A stretch of DNA of 64,000 nt from Pyrrhosoma nymphula (GCA_963573305.1 OY754339.1:74075376-74139375), one strand, 5' to 3'; shown: positions 23,201-33,663, counted from the first letter of the stretch. Notes: generated by a model not told the origin, from the sequence alone. Numbers and translations: made by a program.

Positions 23201-26200
23201 TCATACTGAGCTTCCACTTCTGCAATTTGCTGCTGACCGACTTCAAGTTTCTTCTCCGCTAAAATGAGTCTTTCACGAAGAGATTCAAGATCCTTAGAAT
23301 CACTTTTCTCCTTGTCAACAGCTGATTTCAGTGAAATAACTTCCTTTAAGGCCAGGTTTAATTCTGCAGTTATCTATGGAAGGCAAAAAGGAAAGTACTT
23401 AGTTAATGACACATAAAATTAGAACTAAGGTAGACACGCAATAAAAATGTATTCCGTGGGCTTATTTCATTCGGTAGAAAAGTAACAGAAACAAGAGTCA
23501 GCTTTGAATAAGAATGTGACACTGGAAAAATTTTAGGGGGCGCTGACTCATAAATTAACCAGTTTACTAAACTTAACAAATTTTGGTGATGCAATAGACG
23601 GATGGGTTTGTATAAAATATGACAATTGATAATATATTATACACATTTATTTATATGCATTAACATTAACAGTCCTAGGGGTACCAGAATACGGGGCAGG
23701 GGAGGGGGGCAGAGCATTCACCCCCCCCCCTGGCTATGCCACTACTGGAAAGAAAGGATTTTGTTTGCTCTCATATCAAGCAGAGGGCACGATTTTCTTG
23801 AAATAGCCAGAATACAATTAAAGTCATTTATATTCATACATTCCACACTTTTGAGTAACCTTTTCCACACTTTTGACTAACCAATTTCAACACAAAGCAC
23901 GCATCATTTTCAAGAGGACTACAAAGAAATCTCCAGCAATGTCCTATGCACTCTTGCTTTCCATTGGGTATGGGAATGGAGGGTTGTTTTTGAGGGAGAT
24001 GGGTGGGACTACAACTCACTATTGGAAAGGAGTAACTGCTTCAAGAGGGTAAGCAAAAACTGTGATGAACAATGTGATGCTCGGTGAAAGACATATGGAG
24101 TGGGAAGATCAGGTAATGGAATGATTAAGAGGGGGAGTAGTAGTTTAAAAGAATTAGGTCATTTAACAAAACTGGACTATTTACAGAAATTTTCAAGGCA
24201 TGTACTTACTTTCAGCTTTTCTTCTTGTAATGTTTTAACCTCGTTCTTTAAAGTTTCCCTCTCCAGCAATACCTCCTCTAGCCTCTTGGATAACTCCCCA
24301 CCTCTCTGCGTTTCACTCCGGAGAAGTCCCAGCATATGCTCCTTGTCCTGTCACACACATAAGCACACAACATTAAACACATCCTGCGCTATGCAATCAG
24401 CTATAATTTTAAACCAAAAGAAGACATAAAAATTAATAAATAACCTAAGAGTAAAGCTTGCAGCTCAAGAGAGCAATAAACATTTAGAACAGAACTAGAT
24501 CCCTTCTCCTATCCTCTCTTTAAATAATAAATACAGTAAAACCTTGTATTGAGAATTTTCGGAATACATAAATTTTCCCACAATTTACATCATTTTTATC
24601 ACATCCCATTAAAATTTCCTATCTTTACAATGTTTGAAGAATCCCATATTTACACAATTTTGTTTATGGTTTTTCTGCAATTTGCATCACTATGCTCTTG
24701 ATGAAAAAAATATTTCACTTGCTACTGACGTTACTCGTGCATATAAGCCTTCACAAAACACTTTTTGACTTCATTCTGCACATACATATAGACTTAAAAT
24801 AGACAAGAAGATATCCGGTCGCAGTAATATGAACTGTTTTATGGAAGAATTTGAATGTGGCGCGGAAGTACAGAGTGTCATGAGTGACGAAAATTTGAAC
24901 AACTACAACTTGTAATCTCAATCTTCCAGCGAAAGGTTTGTACTATGAAATTAATAAACTGTGGGATTAGGAGTTAGCTACATAATTTAAACAATGTTAG
25001 AACACCTATGGTAGACTATTCATTTCATACAGAAGATGAAAAATATAGGAACTTTGTGAATAAAACTTATTGATAGTTGAGTTATCACATCTCATTGTAA
25101 GCCACACTGAATTGAGTTCATTCTAGCTACTTCTGAGCTAGTTCCTTTGGAGCACGCTGCTCTACGGAAGCGAGAGTTGGACCCTCTGGAAACGGGAAAA
25201 AGAGCAATTAGAAGCAGCGGAGGTGTGGATTTGGAGAAGGATGCTTAAGATAAGCTGGACAGCGAGAAAAAGTAATGAAGAGGGTTAAAAGGAAATAAAT
25301 GAAAAGAGAACCTTACTCAACACCAAGGAAAAAAGGAATATAAAATTTTTAGGAGATCTCATGAGACATAATAGATCTTTTGTCAATGCCATGCAGGGGA
25401 AGGTGCTCTGGAAGAAAGGAAGAGGAAGACCAAGGATACAGTATCTGAACAGGGCAAAAGACTGATGGGGACTGAGAACTATTGGCAGTTCAAGATATCT
25501 GCAGAAAACAGGACCATTTGGTTGCAGCGACAAGGCAAAGCCTTTAGTTAAAGAAGAAGAAAGTTTAAGAAATAAATAATGATACTGCTCTTTCTCAGTT
25601 TATCAATCAATTTCTTATTTTTACTAATACTCCCAATAAGTATGTTAGTAAAAGTGAAAATTCTCCTTTTCCCACAATTTATACTTTTTCTCGAATCCCT
25701 AGAAAAGTGCAAATAAGGAGTTTTATTGCACAGCACACTCTGAATATTGCAGATAGAAATATGGTGATGTTGTTTGGGGACATAGCTATCTAACCTCAAG
25801 ATTGCTCAAGCTCCAAAAGTGGGATGTGAAGATCTTGGTTGTTGTAAACAAACACAAGCTGTAGATCTAGTACATTTGTCACAATGCTTAAAATACGAAA
25901 TATTACATCCATTTTCAAATCATTGAACTTTACTTCCTCGGCAAACAAGAAAACAATGAACAAAATGAAACTTACAGCAGCAAGGGTGGCCACAGTCGCT
26001 TCTAAAACCTCAATGTGGCGCTGGGCATGAGCCAACTTGTTGCCTGTCTCGTTACGATCGGCATCAATTGCTCTTGCTTCCCCTTGAAGGCGTACCACGT
26101 AACGCTCCACATTCTGCATCTCTCCCAATTGTTCTTGCAGCTTCTGCCAAAAAAATTATTAATAATTACTGGCACATCATAAACAAAATATTAGAAGCAT

Positions 26201-29200
26201 AGCACTCCCTAAGGCATAGGATCAATGTTAACAATGATGAAAAGAAAAACACTGTTCAATTCCACACAGGTTGGATTCTTGCTAGTATTAGAGTGGAAGA
26301 GTACAAAAATTTTTCTTTTCGTCACCTCTGACATTGTCAAATCCCACTAAGTATCACTTATTTCTATCAATTTCATTCTATAACTAAATAAATTGACTGT
26401 CTATGTTCATAAATCAAAGATTAACAGATCCCAGTTTATTTACTTTTCATTTAAGAATGAATACATATTCATGTCCCTATATCCCCGGTTTCAAATGCAA
26501 AATTTCTTGGGATCCATCTGCATTCTAGTATCTATCATGTATAGATTTCTTTTATTATATAGAATCTCATAGAAACTTAAGCACTAAGATCAAATTGCTA
26601 TCTTTTGAAGTTCATTAGGGAGAATGTGTCACCAGAAATGCTCAGAACTCTGTCTTTGGGGTATTCTACTCTCATATCATGTATAGATTTCTTTTCTGGG
26701 GCTCCTCCCCATCATGCCATTAGTATTTTCAAGTCACAAAAAAATGCAGTTTGTTTGTTAGCCAATGTTAAACCCCCAGTCATCCAATTTTTTTAAACGT
26801 ATACTGCTAATGGTACCATGTAGGTATTTACACGTTAATTGCAATGTTGTCCATTCATGATAATCTCAATACCTTTAATAAGAACAGTGATGTAAATAAT
26901 CATTGCACCGTAAGTCTCAATAATTTACATACTGCGTGTGTGGACAAGGAGATGTCATCTTGGCTACAAGGTGATGAGACTGTCAATACAATCACCTCCT
27001 TAAACACTTCAAATCCTTACCTGGTTCCTCTTTCAAAAATTGCCTTAAATATTTTTTAACTGATAAGCTATACTGTAATTATATCATGCTATATTATAGC
27101 TGATATAAGCCATATTTTATGCCACCTGATTTTCCTTAAAAATATCAAATTTGGCTAATTTACTCTTTTGTAAGTGTTGATCTTTTTCATTGTTACTTGA
27201 ATTATTCCATGTCATGTAAAAATGATCTCTGGATGTGAAAAAAATATTATTATTAATCTTACGACAGAAGAACACACAGGTAATGAAGTCACTAAGTATC
27301 TATGCACTACCTGAATGCATGGTATCTAATATGGATTACTACCCAGGATGTACCAACCGTACTTGCTGTTATCATTGAAGTTTTAGCATCTCCCTTTCAG
27401 TTTATACAGCCTTAAGTAAATGAGTTGTATGACATTTGTTATACAGAAGTAAAAAATGTAAATCAGTTGTAAGTCAAGACATGCAAATGAGTTTCGCACC
27501 ATGAAATTTGAGTTACAACAACAGTAAGGAAGTTATTTTCCCCAGTTTAGGGGTTCGTCGATGACGATACTTCAAGATAAATTTATGAGATATTCTTGAG
27601 TAAGTTTAATGAATAATGGAGGATTTTAAAGCTTTTAATGAAATTTAACCTACAGAATGACCAAAGATAGTACAAACGTGCAACCCTAATCAGTAGCTGC
27701 CACTGAATTTCCTTGTGAAACAATATGCTCATAAATTCAGTAATTGGCAGTTTATGTACTCATGCATAGTTTGAATTTAACATGGAAATTTTGGGCAAAA
27801 ATTATGGGTTTTACCATGTGCCAGAACACAATACTCCTGAGGATTTAAAATCTCAGGTCCATTTATTCATGATGCTTTAATTCTACCATCTACAACTGAA
27901 CAGTCTTTTACAAGTTTCACTTTTTCAAAAAAAAAACCTCTGCCACAATTTGTGATTCACATCACTTAGGCAAAAAGTATGCTTAAAAATATCTCATGCA
28001 TAAAAAATATTGTTTGAGATTGAGAGATTGATGATTGAAATAACAATGTTTATAGTTTACTTGTAGTTCAGCATTATTAAGAAGCCATAAGAAGAGTAAA
28101 ATAAAAATCATTCAATGTACATACGTACTTTGATTTGGCTTCAACAAATACAAATGATAAAGCCTAAGCAAACTTTCAATATTTCACACTGATGAAGCAT
28201 CTAATATTCCTTCCTTGTATCACTATTTTGATCACAGGCTGAAATAGCAATCATGAACACAGTGTTACCTTCTTTTCAGCCTTCATTGCTTCCACCTCAG
28301 TCCTCAACTTCCCTGCTTCCAACTGACTATCGGCAAGCTCTTTGGTGATTCTCTCCAGCTGCTCCTCAACCTTCATTTTCTCTTGCTGCAATTGCTCCCC
28401 CTTCTTGAGGGCCTATTAGAATGGATTCAAATACAAAAAATGAGTCAAGGTGAGTTTTCGTCTCGTCAGCTCAATTTCTTTTTGTGAAAAACCCCCGCTA
28501 TTGGCAAAACTGACAACGATACCAAGGGGTAGAGTAAAGAATGCGCATTAGTAAAATGTAAGAAACATACCCTTGAGATAAGTAGTTTTTGAGGAAATTG
28601 AGTTAGAAAATGACCAATTTTGAGAATTTTTCCACCATCTTACCAACCTTCCTTCACAATTTCCTGCGATGTGAGAATTTTTGCGATGGAAGTTGTGAAA
28701 GTGCGATGTAAGTGAATAATGTGTTGATGATTGGTTTGCTGGAGGGGGTTATTTGGCAGATAGTTGTGCAATTTTTTTTCACGAACACCCTTTTAAACTA
28801 TTACATAAATGTGCAAGGTTTGCATGATAAGTGAGGTTAATTTTGTGGCAATACCTCTGTTGAAAGTGGGTGACAATTGCATTTTCGCTGGTGAGACCTT
28901 TACCCAAAACATGTATTTGGCTCTCTACAGCCATAAATTAAATAACAAAATCTCTAAACAGCATTTAGTTAACTAAATATCAGGAGCATTTGAAAAATAA
29001 AAGATCATCACAAGACAAAATATGCAAGAGTATTTCATTCAAATCTGTTCTATGGACTTCAATGTATCTGATTTCATTCACTTATTTACAGCTAGTTGAC
29101 AGCACATTTCCAAATTGAGACACCTGTGTAAATTAGGTATACAGATGTGGCAAATCAGTAACTGGAATGGCCTTCTAACTTGCAACTGAATAACATTCTT

Positions 29201-32200
29201 GCAGAACACTAGGGTCACAAAGACATCAAGAAAAGTCTTATTTTTAAAAGTCTAAAATTCATCTCAAATCCATGGTCAAAAAGACCTCTTTCATTTACTT
29301 TGCCCTGATCAAAAATAATACATACATCTTTCGAAAAAGTTCAAAAAGATAAGTTTAATGCTGTTATGAATTGGAGAACAAAATCTAAGCACCTATCCAC
29401 AACAAGAAAACATTATACAATATCTACAAGCTATGAACAGAATTTTCAGCAGCAAAATGTGTACACATCAAGCATCAAATCCTATAAGTAGATCATCATT
29501 GAGTGTTTAGTAACTGCATTCGGTAAGTCCACTCAAACTTCCCATTTTGTGTCCACGAGCCAACCCATCTCTCAGTACAGGCAGTCCCCAAGTTACGTAA
29601 AGAATGCGTTCCCACACTAGCGGCGTAAGTCAAAATTCACGGAAGATAAAAAAAAGGAGTCGAAAATTACTCCATAACTGAGTCCGTGCTCTCAAGATTA
29701 CGGTCGATTCGGAGAAATACAGGGAATAGTTTTTGGCCAAACTTCATTCAGTTCACTGCAAAATTCAAGAACTCTTTATTGTTGGTTACCTATATTGTGA
29801 AATTCGGTATTAAACTTTCGCTTGCTAGTGATTCTTTTGTTTATGAAGTTCCCTTCATGTATCTCTTTGCTATCTACTATCGGCGCAGAAAGTATGCAAC
29901 CTTGAGTTTGAGACTTAATATCTCTAAAACGGCAAGGCCGATTTTTATGAAATTGACATCAACGATTAGCTTGTTTCGATCCACGTTAAGCGATTCCAAG
30001 AAAACTTTTGAAAAATTTTATAAAAAGAGTTCGTTTCGTGGGAGAAAAGGAAAACAGCTCATTTTTTGATCTGCGAGAAGCAATGTCCAACTTACGGAGA
30101 TTACTACGTAAATACCGTTGTGGCCAAGAGGTATAGTGGAGTAAACTTCATCTACTTCGAGAAACACATTGAACAACGACAACAAGTTTAACTTTAAACA
30201 TGAATAACTCAAAACTAGCTTTTTGTCACTTGTACCAAGAGATGGGAAAATTACCATAATTTTCATGAGGTAAATTACCATGGTAAAATAGGGTAATTTT
30301 AAAAAATTACCGTAATTTTCCAGTATTTTTCAGTTTTAAGCATTAAACAGAAAATGTATGGTTAAATAAGAATGCCAATAGCAAAAGGAAGGGGATATGA
30401 TGTTTAAACCATGCCTAATGTAACATTTATCTGTTATATATTTTTAAAATTGTAAAAAGAACTACGGCAGCAACATGCAATCTGGCTTTCTTTTGTCAAA
30501 GTATGAGAAATTTCCAAGAAAAATATTCTACTAATAATTACTCAATAATGTTATAATTTAAGTAAAATATGCCAAAAATGACTCAATTTAAAATTAAACA
30601 CGTTGGAAATGTGGACTTGGCTTAAAAGAACATGTTGGGAATTCATCTGTACGAAAAATTATCTCAAACATAGGTGAATATTCTTGAATATTACCGAAAA
30701 TTACGTAATTTTCAATGGGCGTGGTAAATTACGAAAAATACCACGGTAATTTACGAAAATTACCGAGGTAATTTTCAAAGTGGTCCATCTCTACTTGTAC
30801 CTCTTGGCTTCTAGGCTGCTCAAATAATGCATCACATTGTAAATTCCACTTTTTATTCTCTCTGACCATGGTTTTGACAACAAATGTACCTTGATCATGA
30901 CATTGTATATCAAACCACAATTCGTCAGAACAAAGTAGGAAATTCACAAAGTGATACAGCATTTGACAATGATATGTAAGTGAGTTTCAAATAGGTAGTT
31001 GTAGAACCATTTACAAACTGTAAATGTGCAAAAAGCAAACATAACACAAAATCAAACCAGTGAAATGAGATTTGAATCATGCATTAGTGAGTTGTAGACA
31101 AGAAGTTTCAATCACCTTTTGCAAGTTTTCTTGATCAAAAGCTGCACGTGACCTCACAATCACAATGCCATCTTCAGCATCTTCAACTTCACACCACTCT
31201 CCACACTCTTGAGGCGAGCGGAACTGGAATGGTGCCGAGGCACCACAGACCACTGCTCGGCCAGGATCTGTATGGCTAACATAGCATATTTGATAAAACT
31301 CTAAAGAATCTTTGGCTATGTCCTGAACTGAAAATGCAAAGGAATGTCTTATCATACAGGATAAGTAAATATTTCGTCTATTGTAATAATCATAATAACA
31401 ATATTTTACATAATTGCAGGAAAGGAAGAAGGTGTAAGGCATGTCAAGAAGCAACATTTTACACAAGCTAAAATGTATCACTCAGAACATCTAAAGTAAA
31501 CTATACCAAATATCACGACACACAGATTCAATGCAACATGGAAGGCCATTCGGGTTTGCCACCAAGTCACTCCTCTTATCGCTGCTGACGTTTGGGAACT
31601 CGAGTCGAGATCCATCCTCAGGGCGGATGGACTCAGGGCAGAATTCAGTCCTGAGGATGGATCTCGACTCGAGTTCCCAAACGTCGGCAGCGATGAGAGG
31701 AGTGACCCGGTGGCAAACTCGAATAGCCTTCTATGACGCTATACGCTGGGAAAACATCAGACTTTACAGATACAATACAGTTTGTTCAATTTGGTTGGTT
31801 TTAACACTGACAATGAAAAAATAAAAACAACATATTATTTACAATAATGCATTGAGGAATTTTACCACTTCATAATAGAACTCCTTCATTTAAAATTCAA
31901 TTACACACGTCCTCAATACATTTATCTTAAAAATAATTTCACACTATCTGGCAGCTTATAGAGACACTTTAATGTAGTTTTATTGGACCATCATGGTGCA
32001 AAGGCTATAAGCCACCTAAATACTAGAGTGTTTTCCCTCCAAGTACATATAATCGTGAATATATGTCAAATCGGAATACTTGATTGATCTTTTAACATAT
32101 AAAAGACGTTGTAGAACATACACACATGGCAAGGGAATATATGTAATTTCTTAAATAAGGGTTAACAGTGTACCCTGTTTTTGGTCCTGGTCATTCCTTG

Positions 32201-33421
32201 CTCTTTTTTGCATCATGAAAACATCTTGCAAGTTTCGGCTGCTGTTATCCCAAAATATTAAACCATACAATATTCTATATTGAAATAATGCATAATTAAG
32301 TTTTCATATATTGTATTTTCATTTTAAATAACATCTTGAAGCTCGATTACTAATCCAATGATCTCATGTGAAAACTTAAGTAGCTTCCCTTCCATGGTCT
32401 CATCCCAGGTGACAATAAACCGTGACAGATAATGTGACACAAGCGTACCAAGCGCACGAGAAATCTGGGAAAAAAGTGTGCACAGAATGTGACTAGAGTG
32501 TGACAAAAGTATAAATTGGGGCTCTTAAGTGTGCATAAAGCGTGAGAAAGTGTACTGGGACAGTGTGAGAACAATCTGCACACAGTGTGAGGGCACTGTG
32601 TGCAGATTGTTCTCACACTGTGTGAACTGTCCTCACACTGCACCATCACAATACCTCTCATGCAGCCTTTGAATCCCAATTTACACTATTGTCACATTCT
32701 ATGCACAGTTGACACGCTCTTGGCACACTTCTGTCACAGTTTATTTTTAGCAGGGAAATCTGGCTTAAAGATAACTATCATATCACAATTTTTAGAACAA
32801 CACAATTTTTAGGTACACATATTTTTAATTTTTTGGAAGACGAAAAAAACTGGCATTTCCATCAACAATATTACCTTTAAGTACAATTTTTTCTTGGAAA
32901 GATCCTTCAGTTGGTGAAGAATGCTGATTAGGAATTGGCATAACTAATATTGCATCGTCCAATGCGGAATTCCACCCAACAGGGAGTAAGGCTATTTTAT
33001 CATTAGGATGAACAACAACACCTTTGGTGACAGTATACCGGCACACTATTTCAGCATCTGTGGGATACCAGTCCCAAACATCATGGAAAATCACCTGCGA
33101 TTAAAACAGAATCATAGACGATTTAATGACTTCCCTTCGTTCCACAAAAACATGCAGAAAAAACATAATTACGTAAAAACAACGCCAATCTGAAGAAACA
33201 CAACAAATATCAGCGAAGATAATTGATACTGTTGCTATCTTATTACAATTAATGGTAATGATCAATTCAGGCTGGTAACAAAATTTAGGTAAAGAATACT
33301 GCTGGCATAATTAAATAACACTAACCTTGGCATATTGTGACTGTATAAATATACTACTTTTCCCAGCGTTATTTATATCCGAATGAATGCCAGAAGCAAC
33401 ACTTAGGCCATTTTCTTCCAT
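14121..33421 (-). CDS. CALCOCO/TAX1BP1-family protein (10 exons, complete)
   Basis: Exons, 5' to 3' on the minus strand: 33326-33421, 32875-33094, 31116-31327, 28269-28412, 25976-26143, 24210-24347, 23182-23373, 21643-21817, 19042-19243 and 14121-14268. They total 1695 bp with phase kept at every GT-AG junction and encode 564 aa. Residues about 30-145 form the SKICH domain (VIFHDVWDWYP, FYQICYVSHTD, PFQFR). Residues 160-163 (IVIV) fall where vertebrate TAX1BP1/NDP52 carry the non-canonical LIR (MLVV/ILVV). About 165-435 is charged coiled coil, 450-515 is Ser/Gly-rich and likely disordered, and C540, C543, H558, H562 make one UBZ-like zinc finger. In vertebrates this family links ubiquitinated cargo to ATG8 and TBK1 adaptors. 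Human TAX1BP1 (about 790 aa) has two fingers, so this shorter protein could equally be called CALCOCO-like. AATAAA lies at 13812-13817. The introns host many transposons. Confidence 0.9.
14465..14664. mobile_element. Fold-back element (about 85-bp arms)
   Basis: The left arm GTAATTACAGGACTACCCTC... is repeated in reverse at 14577-14663 with very few differences; the short middle holds GAAAGTATGTACTTTC, itself palindromic. A whole-length hairpin MITE. Confidence 0.8.
14725..14835 (-). mobile_element. Solitary Penelope-like terminal fragment
   Basis: Shares CTAACTCTGCCATCG and the surrounding order with the 3' end of the intact PLE (16050-16100), with base changes. No coding part. Confidence 0.55.
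14950..15520 (+). mobile_element. LINE fragment (RT palm start)
   Basis: Frame pieces: FELLGVQTAIAEMKVDK then NTLA/PDGIPGLVIITLATFLDQ, the K-x-PGPDGIP segment of LINE reverse transcriptase. The pre-RT helix precedes it. Frames are broken. Confidence 0.55.
15555..15886. mobile_element. pogo/Tigger-type MITE (332 bp)
   Basis: Ends CAGTTGAGGACCTCAAAT and ATTTGAGGTCCTGTACTG, flanked by TA on both sides. Interior non-coding. Confidence 0.75.
16058..16095 (-). ncRNA. Hammerhead-ribozyme-like motif of the near-intact PLE
   Basis: Minus strand: GCC before CTGAGGA, stem GATGGC/GCCATT, GAAA, ACGT, C, GGC. Stem I GCC/GGC pairs; stem III would be the self-complementary ACGT, possible only between two molecules. 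Confidence 0.45.
16151..17830 (-). CDS. Penelope-like reverse transcriptase with GIY-YIG endonuclease
   Basis: 559 codons without a stop or frameshift. Residues 76-96 carry PPRLYGLPKVHKPG, 146-160 MVSFDVVSLFTRVPL, 199-216 EGVPMGSPLSPAIANLF, and 237-240 the catalytic YVDD. PFLDILIHRK and VYRKPTHTDLYL follow. The endonuclease spans about 437-520: GVYQIPCECGEVYIGETGR, R461, and the Glu in LTKEAIEIRL. This enzyme makes and inserts cDNA at telomeres or internal sites in PLEs with this architecture. The first codon of the open frame is TTG; the first ATG is 18 codons in, consistent with 5' truncation. Competence of the protein is inferred only. Confidence 0.9.
   Translation of the reverse strand: MVRKQINSKKIKGNATVVMAREDYARKIQDILQDEAYRPIPKDPTESRIRKTIALIKKSGLPEEARRNLVPQAPVPPRLYGLPKVHKPGTPLRPIVSAIGAPTYYLARYLTSVLSPLVGRCDHHIKNSEEFVKTLRNIHLDQRDIMVSFDVVSLFTRVPLKDTFQLLRTRFDQNTLELFHHVLTTTYFMYDGKFFEQTEGVPMGSPLSPAIANLFMEDFEERALSSAPHKPKCFYRYVDDTFIVWPHGQEALQEFLHHMNSQHHNIKFTMEQEKNGCLPFLDILIHRKEDGSLGHRVYRKPTHTDLYLNGRSHHHPAQRRGVLTTLVHRARTIADEESLPSELKHLRKTFRWNGYGERDIHRALKKPSDEDMTVLKRIDEKKEKPVARACIPFISTISGRISRILGKYQIETIHKPPQKLKCKLTRVKDNLGLKTPGVYQIPCECGEVYIGETGRTIETRIKEHKTCIRLAHPQKSAVAEHCINRDHRIVFDDAKLLCRSNGYWDRLTKEAIEIRLADKNFNRDTGYAISHAWKPVLKIIKTARKNNIHRNDNGQSETT
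17900..18275. repeat. Diverged tandem duplication, unit about 185 bp
   Basis: Two copies of CTTTAGAAGAGGCCACATAC followed by CGATTTTGAACG and CACTGTAACTCATT (17990-18045 and 18172-18225), each preceded by a pyrimidine-rich CCCCT...AAAAGAAGG block. Confidence 0.7.
18592..18725. mobile_element. Inverted pair of tRNA-derived SINE pieces
   Basis: 18592-18668 is an imperfect hairpin (CTGAGTGCTTTGGCC / GGCTAAAACACTCAG). The right half continues with a B-box-like ATTTGAGTCAA. Same family as 10.9 kb. Confidence 0.55.
19042..19243 (-). CDS. TAX1BP1-like exon 9 (disordered linker)
   Basis: 202 bp, acceptor TCGTACAG, donor GAGTGG|GTGAGT. Encodes a Gly/Ser/Arg-rich then acidic Ser/Thr-rich stretch (residues 450-515). 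The frame is fixed by the single G left from exon 8 and the GG passed to exon 10. Confidence 0.82.
19244..20730. other. TAX1BP1-like intron 8; no feature seen
   Basis: AT-rich; includes a direct short duplication (ATAATCCCTG, 19527 and 19635). A GC-richer patch at 20270-20600 is open on both strands but has no recognisable product. Confidence 0.35.
20735..20840 (-). mobile_element. tRNA-derived SINE fragment
   Basis: Minus strand reads GTCGTGGGTTTGAGTCCCAC, a good B box and T-arm; A-box half degraded. Not a tRNA gene because the cloverleaf is incomplete. Confidence 0.55.
21643..21817 (-). CDS. TAX1BP1-like exon 8 (coiled coil)
   Basis: 175 bp, acceptor TTGCCACAG, donor GACACAG|GTGAAG; residues 391-448. 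Its start ETEQEEVKRLKEQVVEMQLR is a strong coiled coil; the helix ends in a basic, Gly-rich turn. Confidence 0.88.
21887..22308. mobile_element. pogo/Tigger-like MITE (422 bp)
   Basis: Ends CAGTAGACCCTTGTTAATCC and, reversed, CAGTAGAACCTTGCTAATCT. Flanks lack a clean TA pair, so boundaries may be off by a few bases. Confidence 0.6.
22309..23181. other. TAX1BP1-like intron 7; no feature seen
   Basis: AT-rich intron sequence downstream of the MITE; no repeat or coding signal recognised. Confidence 0.4.
23182..23373 (-). CDS. TAX1BP1-like exon 7 (coiled coil)
   Basis: 192 bp in phase 0, acceptor CTTCCATAG, donor TTATTG|GTACAT; residues 327-390. Confidence 0.88.
23529..23743. mobile_element. 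hAT-type MITE with G/C runs, left end truncated (215 bp)
   Basis: Interior matches the copy at 4245-4548 (GGGGGCGC(T)GACTCATAAATT and following). Right end TGGCTATGCCACT. Flanking duplication ACTGGAAA at 23521-23528 and 23744-23751. Confidence 0.8.
24210..24347 (-). CDS. TAX1BP1-like exon 6 (coiled coil)
   Basis: 138 bp in phase 0, acceptor GTGTGACAG, donor CTGAAA|GTAAGT; residues 281-326, charged helix. Confidence 0.88.
24535..25735. mobile_element. Decayed Tigger-like element carrying a LINE insertion
   Basis: Left end CAGTAAAACCTTGTATTG resembles Tigger ends; the right side reversed reads CAATAAAACTCCTTATTT. Both ends have TTCCCACAATTTA-like blocks. Ends are diverged, so the call is tentative. 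Confidence 0.4.
25120..25575 (+). mobile_element. LINE 3' fragment (BovB/craft-like C-terminus)
   Basis: Pieces LWKREKEQLEAAEVWIWRRM, FLGDLMRHNRSFVNAM and KVLWKKGRGRPRIQYL match the conserved C-terminal end of this LINE type (GHVIRH...GRRGRGRPR). Ends with an AT-rich tail. Confidence 0.65.
25976..26143 (-). CDS. TAX1BP1-like exon 5 (coiled coil)
   Basis: 168 bp in phase 0, acceptor TTTTGGCAG, donor GCTGCT|GTAAGT; encodes a heptad-rich segment, residues 225-280. Confidence 0.88.
26200..27262 (+). mobile_element. LINE 3' end (same family as 43.9-46.9 kb)
   Basis: Carries RENVSPEMLRTLSLGYS, FFSGAPPHHAISIFKSQKNA and a downstream segment parallel to the 46.2-46.6 kb copy, and ends in AAATATTATTATTAAT like that copy's ATT tail. 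Confidence 0.65.
27263..28268. other. TAX1BP1-like intron 4; no feature seen
   Basis: AT-rich, no recognised repeat. Confidence 0.4.
28269..28412 (-). CDS. TAX1BP1-like exon 4 (coiled coil)
   Basis: 144 bp in phase 0, acceptor TTCTAATAG, donor AAGAAG|GTAACA. All 48 residues are helix-forming and charged (ALKKGEQLQQEKMKVEEQ...). Confidence 0.88.
28413..29600. other. TAX1BP1-like intron 3, distal part; no feature seen
   Basis: AT-rich intron without a recognised repeat. Confidence 0.4.
29686..30069 (+). other. Unrecognised 127-codon open frame inside a TAX1BP1-like intron
   Basis: Starts with ATG or near it and runs antisense to the host gene in intron 3 (28413-31115). The product is basic and rich in Phe, Ser and Lys (ends SFRGRKGKQLIF). 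Base composition is less AT-rich than the flanking intron. No family was recognised; it may be a piece of an unknown repeat. Confidence 0.2.
30237..30793. mobile_element. hAT-type MITE, TAGAGATGGG family (copy 2)
   Basis: Begins AAGAGATGGGAAAATTACC and ends CCATCTCTA with perfect 8-bp duplication CTTGTACC (30229-30236, 30794-30801). 557 bp. Confidence 0.9.
31116..31327 (-). CDS. TAX1BP1-like exon 3 (SKICH end, LIR-like motif)
   Basis: Of two possible acceptors five bases apart, only TTTTCAG|TTCAG keeps the frame. Encodes FYQICYVSH, the GASAPFQFR motif and the LIR-like IVIV after an acidic run (EVEDAED). Donor AAAG|GTGATT. Confidence 0.92.
31548..31705. mobile_element. Inverted pair of Penelope-type hammerhead-like termini
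   Basis: 31584-31622 (minus) and 31650-31688 (plus) both read CCTGAGGATGGATCTCGACT and go on to CCCAAACGTC(A/G)GC. Arms extend to about 73 bp, spacer about 27 bp. Located in TAX1BP1-like intron 2. Confidence 0.65.
32403..32757. mobile_element. Fold-back MITE (about 355 bp)
   Basis: Left half is an imperfect reverse copy of the right half; the core AACAATCTGCACACAGTG is perfectly mirrored around 32590. Ends TCCCAGGTGACAATAAAC and GTTTATTTTTAGCAGGGA. Confidence 0.75.
32875..33094 (-). CDS. TAX1BP1-like exon 2 (SKICH, first half)
   Basis: Acceptor AATCGCAG, donor TTAAAG|GTAATA. Encodes residues 33-105, including the YPTDAEIVCRYTVT strand and the VGW motif typical of SKICH domains. Confidence 0.92.
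33326..33421 (-). CDS. TAX1BP1-like exon 1 (start codon)
   Basis: ATG at 33421, 32 codons, donor CCAAG|GTTAGT in phase 0. It leads straight into the SKICH domain, which makes it the natural N-terminus; the neighbouring upstream frames show nothing like the family. Confidence 0.78.
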
Positions 33422-33663
33422 TATTTCTTTAAAGCTTTAACAAATAATACTCTTATGGGTCTTCAAAGATCTCTTGACAACCAGCAGCATAAAGAAGCTC
33501 CAACAGGAGTTCCCTGAAACGAAAATGCAATTTAATTTTGTTCGTAGAGTGTCACATGAGTTAAGTATTATTGTATTATTATGGCTTTACAATATCGTGT
33601 ACTTCTTGTGTTTAACTTACGTAAATAGGCCGCTACAATTTACCATCCAATGCATCAGCTGGC

